The notes under the pieces: generated by a model
Databases searched by the model: none
The model's input: the letters and a program-made list of their open reading frames with translations, nothing else
Told to the model about the DNA's origin: nothing
Origin: Cunninghamia lanceolata
Lineage: Eukaryota > Streptophyta > Pinopsida > Cupressales > Cupressaceae
Direction: 5' to 3'
Length of the DNA: 64,000 nucleotides
Assembly: GCA_027924645.1 (NCBI GenBank)
Contig: BSBN01000233.1
Location: forward strand, 5,474,501 to 5,538,500
Made by a program: the position numbers and the translations under genes
In this document: positions 60,531-64,000 of the stretch, piece by piece
How the letters are laid out: each line of letters starts with the position of its first letter
Position numbering within the stretch: position 1 is the first letter of the stretch

Positions 60531-62080
60531 CTATGATGTCATCGCCATTAAAGCTCCATCTTTATATCTACCTGCATACCTGCAAAACAGACATAAGAAA
60601 AATAGATTTAAAATTCATGCTACTGTCATCAATTTATACCACGTTAGAAAGTTAGATGGGCACTAACTACAGTAATTAATGCACCATCGATTCGGCCCTT
60701 AGTTGCAGTGTTCATGCATTTTTACTTCCCTTTTTACCATTAGTTTAACTGTGCATCATCCCGTTTCCCTTTATATTTCTCATTGTATGTTTTCCCTGTA
60801 TGTTTTGTTTGTATGTTTTTCTTGTATGTTTTGTCTGTATGTTTAAACATACAAGCACTTTATGCAAAGAATCAAACTACATTTCTTTTCCTTTTCCGCT
60901 TTTCCATACATCCTTGTATATTGCCACTTTGTATATCGCTCTTGTATAAGTGAATATACAACAACCTTAAGCAAACCTCCTTTTACCTCTTGTGGTACCT
61001 TGATTTCTTTTGTATATTGGGCTTTGTATATTGAAGACATACAAGCATCCTGAACATACAAAAGCTTTTTAGTATTTGACTTTCTTTTCGCATCCGTCGC
61101 GTTGCATATTAGCTTGTATCTTTCGCTTTGTACATCGGCTTGTATATATATACATTGTAATTATACAAACTTGATGTGCAAGCAGTGGAGCCCACATTAC
61201 CGTTCACTTGTATCTCTGTGATACATACAACACTTGTATCCAAACCCTTATATACAAGCCCGATATACATACAACATCCTTTGTATGTCCTTTCGAACCT
61301 CAACTTTTATAAACCACAGTATGTATTCCCCTTCAATTCCACAACATGCATAAAGTGCAATGTATATCGACCTTGTATGTCCTGAAACATACATACAAGG
61401 CACGAACATACAACAATAAAACCAACGTTAATATTCTTTCGGTTCCGCGGCTTGTATGTAGCCTTGCATATTTACCTTGTATGTTTTTCTTTTACTTGAA
61501 CATACAAACATTTTATACATCCGACATAATCAACTGATTATGCATTCAAACTCTGAACTGTTTCGGGCCCAACTTGTATGTAAGAATAAAGTATTTACGA
61601 AATGCATACAAGTATAAAAGTATACCAAAACCTGATGACTCCCATATGCGACTTACACAACGACTTTGCATTTGCAAACATCCTTGTATATGCAACCTGA
61701 TATACAAAGGACTTTGTATGCAAGCGACCTTGTATACAAAGTAAATTGTATATGCAACCCGATATACAAAGGATGTTTGTATATGCAACATTCAAACCTG
61801 ATTGTACATTTAACCAAAAACATACATAACTTGCAAAATACAGGGAATTTTAACATGGTTGAAAAGGCAACCCTCACTCATTTTTGACAAGGAATCCACC
61901 TATATTCTGCCCTGGTACTTAATGCAACTTTTTCATTATTTTCAACAAGGTTTGTAACTTTCACTCTCTTTTTCCCTTTTACCACCAAACAGACCCACAC
62001 ACAAAAGCAAAAGCAAAGCCACAACAGGGGTCCTCATTTTGCTAAGGAGTAAAATGAGGTGTGTTGTGAGCATCACAACA
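60531..62080 (-). repeat. Solo LTR H, U3-side piece with TTGTAT/ATACAA array (60780-61800)
   Basis: Read on the minus strand this is the start of H. By hand count about 37 TTGTAT or ATACAA words occur in 60780-61800, often paired (TTGTATATGCAACCTGATATACAA at 61685, and a second such pair at 61745) or tandem (GTATGTTTT repeats at 60785-60845). The same half-sites fill the first part of solo LTR F. Between the array and H's start (61810-62080) is plain AT-rich text. ORFs called here are products of the array and not genes. Confidence 0.8.
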
Positions 62081-63943
62081 AGATCCCCATTTTTCACAAC
62101 CGCCATTATCCCACTACATTCCTAGTGATTCTAATTGAAACCTAGCTCTTAGCTTTACACTAATCCCAGTCTTAATGAGTCAAGATGTTAGGTCTGAACA
62201 AAGTTAGTATTCAAACCTATAGTGTTCAAAGGAAGCTTACAAGTAGACCTTCCCAATTCTTCCCTAGTAGTAGAGAAGTCCAACCACATTACAAAAACTT
62301 TAGGTGCCGCTCAGCTCCTTATCTTTCTTGGCCAAAAATGTCAAGAAGATCAAAACTCTGAAGGAAGCAATCTAAGATTCGAGTGAATAAAAAAATGAGT
62401 GGTCAAAATAAGAGTGTCAAAAAGTGAGAATTGAGATATCAAAGCATTACACAGCAAAAGTTCCAAAAAGCATTCATTTCCTGAAAAGTTAGAAAATTAA
62501 AAAAAAAATGAGAGAAATTGAGGAAAATACAAAAAAAGCAAAAAGAAAAGAGAAAGAGAGATACAAAAAAAGAGTGAAAGAGAGAAGATTGTTGAATGTT
62601 CGTACTCATGGTTGGAGATTAGTCTAAGCTCAAAGCCTGAAAGGTGACATTTTAACATAAATAAAGGTACTAAGCACACACACACACACTAGTTGAGCAA
62701 AACTAAAGAGTCTAGTAGTCTCTAGGATCATCTTCTATCTAGGGACCCTTGTTCTTTCTCATTTATCCTTTACCCCGGGTCTACTTTGCTTGCCATCTAT
62801 GATCTAAGTCTAGAGAACACCTATAAAATTTGCTACTTGTCTAAAGTTGAAAGCTTATCAATTCATCTTATCTAGGTAAGGATCAGTGTTTAGCCTTAAG
62901 AGAAGTCTAGAAATTAGAAAAACTCCATATTCATTTCCACTCCCCACTTGAGTTTCCCTAAATCCTATCTCACAACCCTGAATAGATCTCTCATATTAGG
63001 CCAATTCGTAATCCCCTAAATCAAAAGTCATATTTAAGAGCAGTCACCGTGTTTGTTCCACATTGCATTCATGCCAAAATTAGGAAAAAGAGTCTCAAAG
63101 CAATAAAGTCAAATGTCATATATCATGACATTTAGTAAGTGCTATAGTTTCATTTAAAACATTTCTTGTGTTCTTGTATCTGCATATTGTCACCTGCATT
63201 CATAAATATATTCTAAAAAAGACAACAAACAAATTGCATCATCCATATGTGATCATCTTAGGTATGCATTCTTGTAAGAAAAATAAAATCTCTATTCAAC
63301 TATATGCACAAGAGGGAAAGTGAAGTACAAGATGTTGACTAAATCTATGTATGGATCTCATCAAATCATGACTTGTAACAATAAAGTGTAAAACAATGTT
63401 TGAGCACAAGTCACTCCTCCAACAAGTCAAAAGAATAAAAGTGTGCACTCAAGTGTGCAAGTCTCCCCATGCAAGGGAGAAAGGGTAGAGCTCCCTTCAA
63501 TAAATATAGGTCTTCCAAAGACCTCAAGGAGTTTCAAATCAAACCTTCACAAGATCTCCATAAAAACCATAAAATTGTAAAACATAAAAAAAACATTAAA
63601 AATCAAATATGCTCTTCAAAATTTGCAATAGAAGGAGAAACTATTCTCCTCCTCTCTAGATTAGCATGTTGTCTTTTTACTTTTATGCATCTCTTTCGTG
63701 CGCCATTTTGCGTGCTTTCATCCCTACAGGTTCAAACTGAAAAAGGCAAACAACTAGTCGAACTCAAATGATCCATGGTAAGTTCGTCATTTTAGTTTTC
63801 ATTATTCATTTTGATATATTAAAATGCCAGACTAATACTAGTTATTGTAGGTACAAACTATGGGAAAATCAACAACAGGTAAGACCTAGTTCGGGAATGG
63901 TACCTACCTTTCATGTAGACTACCATCCCCGAGGGGGCAAATA
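62081..63943 (+). other. Element D 3' spacer, second part
   Basis: Non-coding region between H and D's 3' LTR, 1.86 kb. It has A-rich and GA-rich tracts at 62490-62590 and a short CA run at 62676. An open frame at 63469-63771 (100 codons, Lys-rich) shows no recognisable domain and I do not call it. A donor-like GTAAGTTCG at 63779 and acceptor-like ATTGTAG at 63845 could bound a small intron, without other support. Confidence 0.65.
63929..63943 (+). other. Element D polypurine tract
   Basis: GAGGGGGCAAATA lies directly before the 3' LTR start TGTAAGCAC, in the place and of the composition of a plus-strand primer. Confidence 0.8.
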
Positions 63944-64000
63944 TGTAAGCACAAAAATAATGCACTGCCTCCATGAGGACCCCTATGATGATTCAAATCC
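63944..64000 (+). repeat. Element D 3' LTR, first 57 bp
   Basis: It matches 26412-26468 with two substitutions in 57 bp. It runs off the window; B's remaining LTR and A's remaining integrase are expected after it. Confidence 0.9.

Larger units (their letters stand above)
33425..62080 (-). mobile_element. Solo LTR H (2746 bp without its own insertion), split by element E
   Basis: The two outer pieces 33425-34620 and 60531-62080 have plus-strand ends TGTTGATGAT and GCATCACAACA, flanked by AGATC at 33420-33424 and 62081-62085. After removal of E and one copy of its TSD they form one 2746-bp unit. On the minus strand it starts TGTTGTGATGCTCACAACAC and shares CACAACACRCCYCATTTT and GCAAAA with the start of E's LTR, and its end (ATAATCATCAACA) resembles E's (CATGATCAACA). 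It is thus a solo LTR in minus orientation from a family related to E. No second LTR copy or coding domain is present. Confidence 0.85.
26412..64000 (+). mobile_element. Element D: Ty3/gypsy element of Athila/Tat-like type, internally deleted; 3' LTR runs off the window
   Basis: The first 57 bp of its LTR at 26412 (TGTAAGCACAAAAATCATGC) recur with two changes at 63944, directly after a purine-rich tract. D lies in B's LTR. The coding strand is plus: gag and protease 29198-32254, then a short ORF ending like an integrase C-terminus at 33222. RT, RNase H and the integrase core are absent, so D is non-autonomous. Its 3' spacer is split at 33424 by solo LTR H. Confidence 0.88.

Noticed and set aside
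60843..61887. Open frames of 60-80 codons in the right part of solo LTR H
   Set aside because: Same cause as in F: the repeated half-sites keep frames open by composition.
33425..62080. H ends at 33556 (TGTTGGATAA) and 61991 (CCACCAAACA)
   Set aside because: The flanking 5-mers (TAACC and GACCC) do not match, whereas 33425/62080 gives an exact AGATC duplication.
63469..63771. A 100-codon ORF near the right end
   Set aside because: No domain, Lys-rich from A-rich sequence, and located in the 3' spacer of element D.

Overview
The window is a stack of nested LTR retrotransposons (Ty3/gypsy type) from a land plant. Four initiator-Met-type or other TGG primer sites, chromodomain integrases, a Tat-like element with a second RNase H, and the lack of any host gene point to a large, repeat-rich seed-plant genome. 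A gymnosperm is my best guess, but that is inference. I see no host gene, tRNA, rRNA or CRISPR array.

Reconstruction by target-site duplications (TSDs) and LTR ends, oldest to youngest: element A (+ strand, 1-6388, continues outside) has its 5' LTR end, primer site, gag, protease, RT, RNase H and part of integrase here. It was hit by solo LTR F (2088-4593, TSD AGCTC) and by element B (- strand chromovirus, from 6389). B was hit in its integrase gene by element C (8341-22171, TSD CTCTG, - strand, LTRs of 4.1 and 4.7 kb), by an unclassified 1.4-kb insertion G (22270-23645), and in its right LTR by element D (+ strand, 26412 to beyond the window; its 3' LTR begins at 63944). D holds solo LTR H (33425-62080, TSD AGATC, - orientation). 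H is split by element E (34621-60525, TSD CCACT, + strand). The left LTR of E holds a solo LTR of the C family (40861-44777, TSD TCATA). The path A>B>D>H>E>soloC is six levels deep.

The most unusual object is E. Its two LTRs are about 6.8 kb each (6797 bp after removing the solo insertion, and 6799 bp). Each carries a sense-strand reading frame of about 1440 codons upstream of the LTR's TATA box, so inside U3, preceded by a well-formed intron. In the genomic RNA this ORF would lie once, 3' of pol, the position of nef or sag in retroviruses. Its product is not one I recognise: a globular N-terminal part, basic clusters, a long acidic linker and a coiled-coil C-terminal part. E's internal region runs gag-protease-two zinc modules-extra RNase H-RT-degenerate RNase H-integrase.

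The second unusual object is a dense array of short half-sites TTGTAT/ATACAA, often paired as near palindromes, in the U3 part of two different solo LTRs (F and H), about 30 to 37 hits per kb. E's U3 has its own array of another palindromic motif (ATATCA..TGATAT). All coding regions are broken, mostly by TAG or TAA where a Gln codon is expected, as deamination of methylated cytosine would give.
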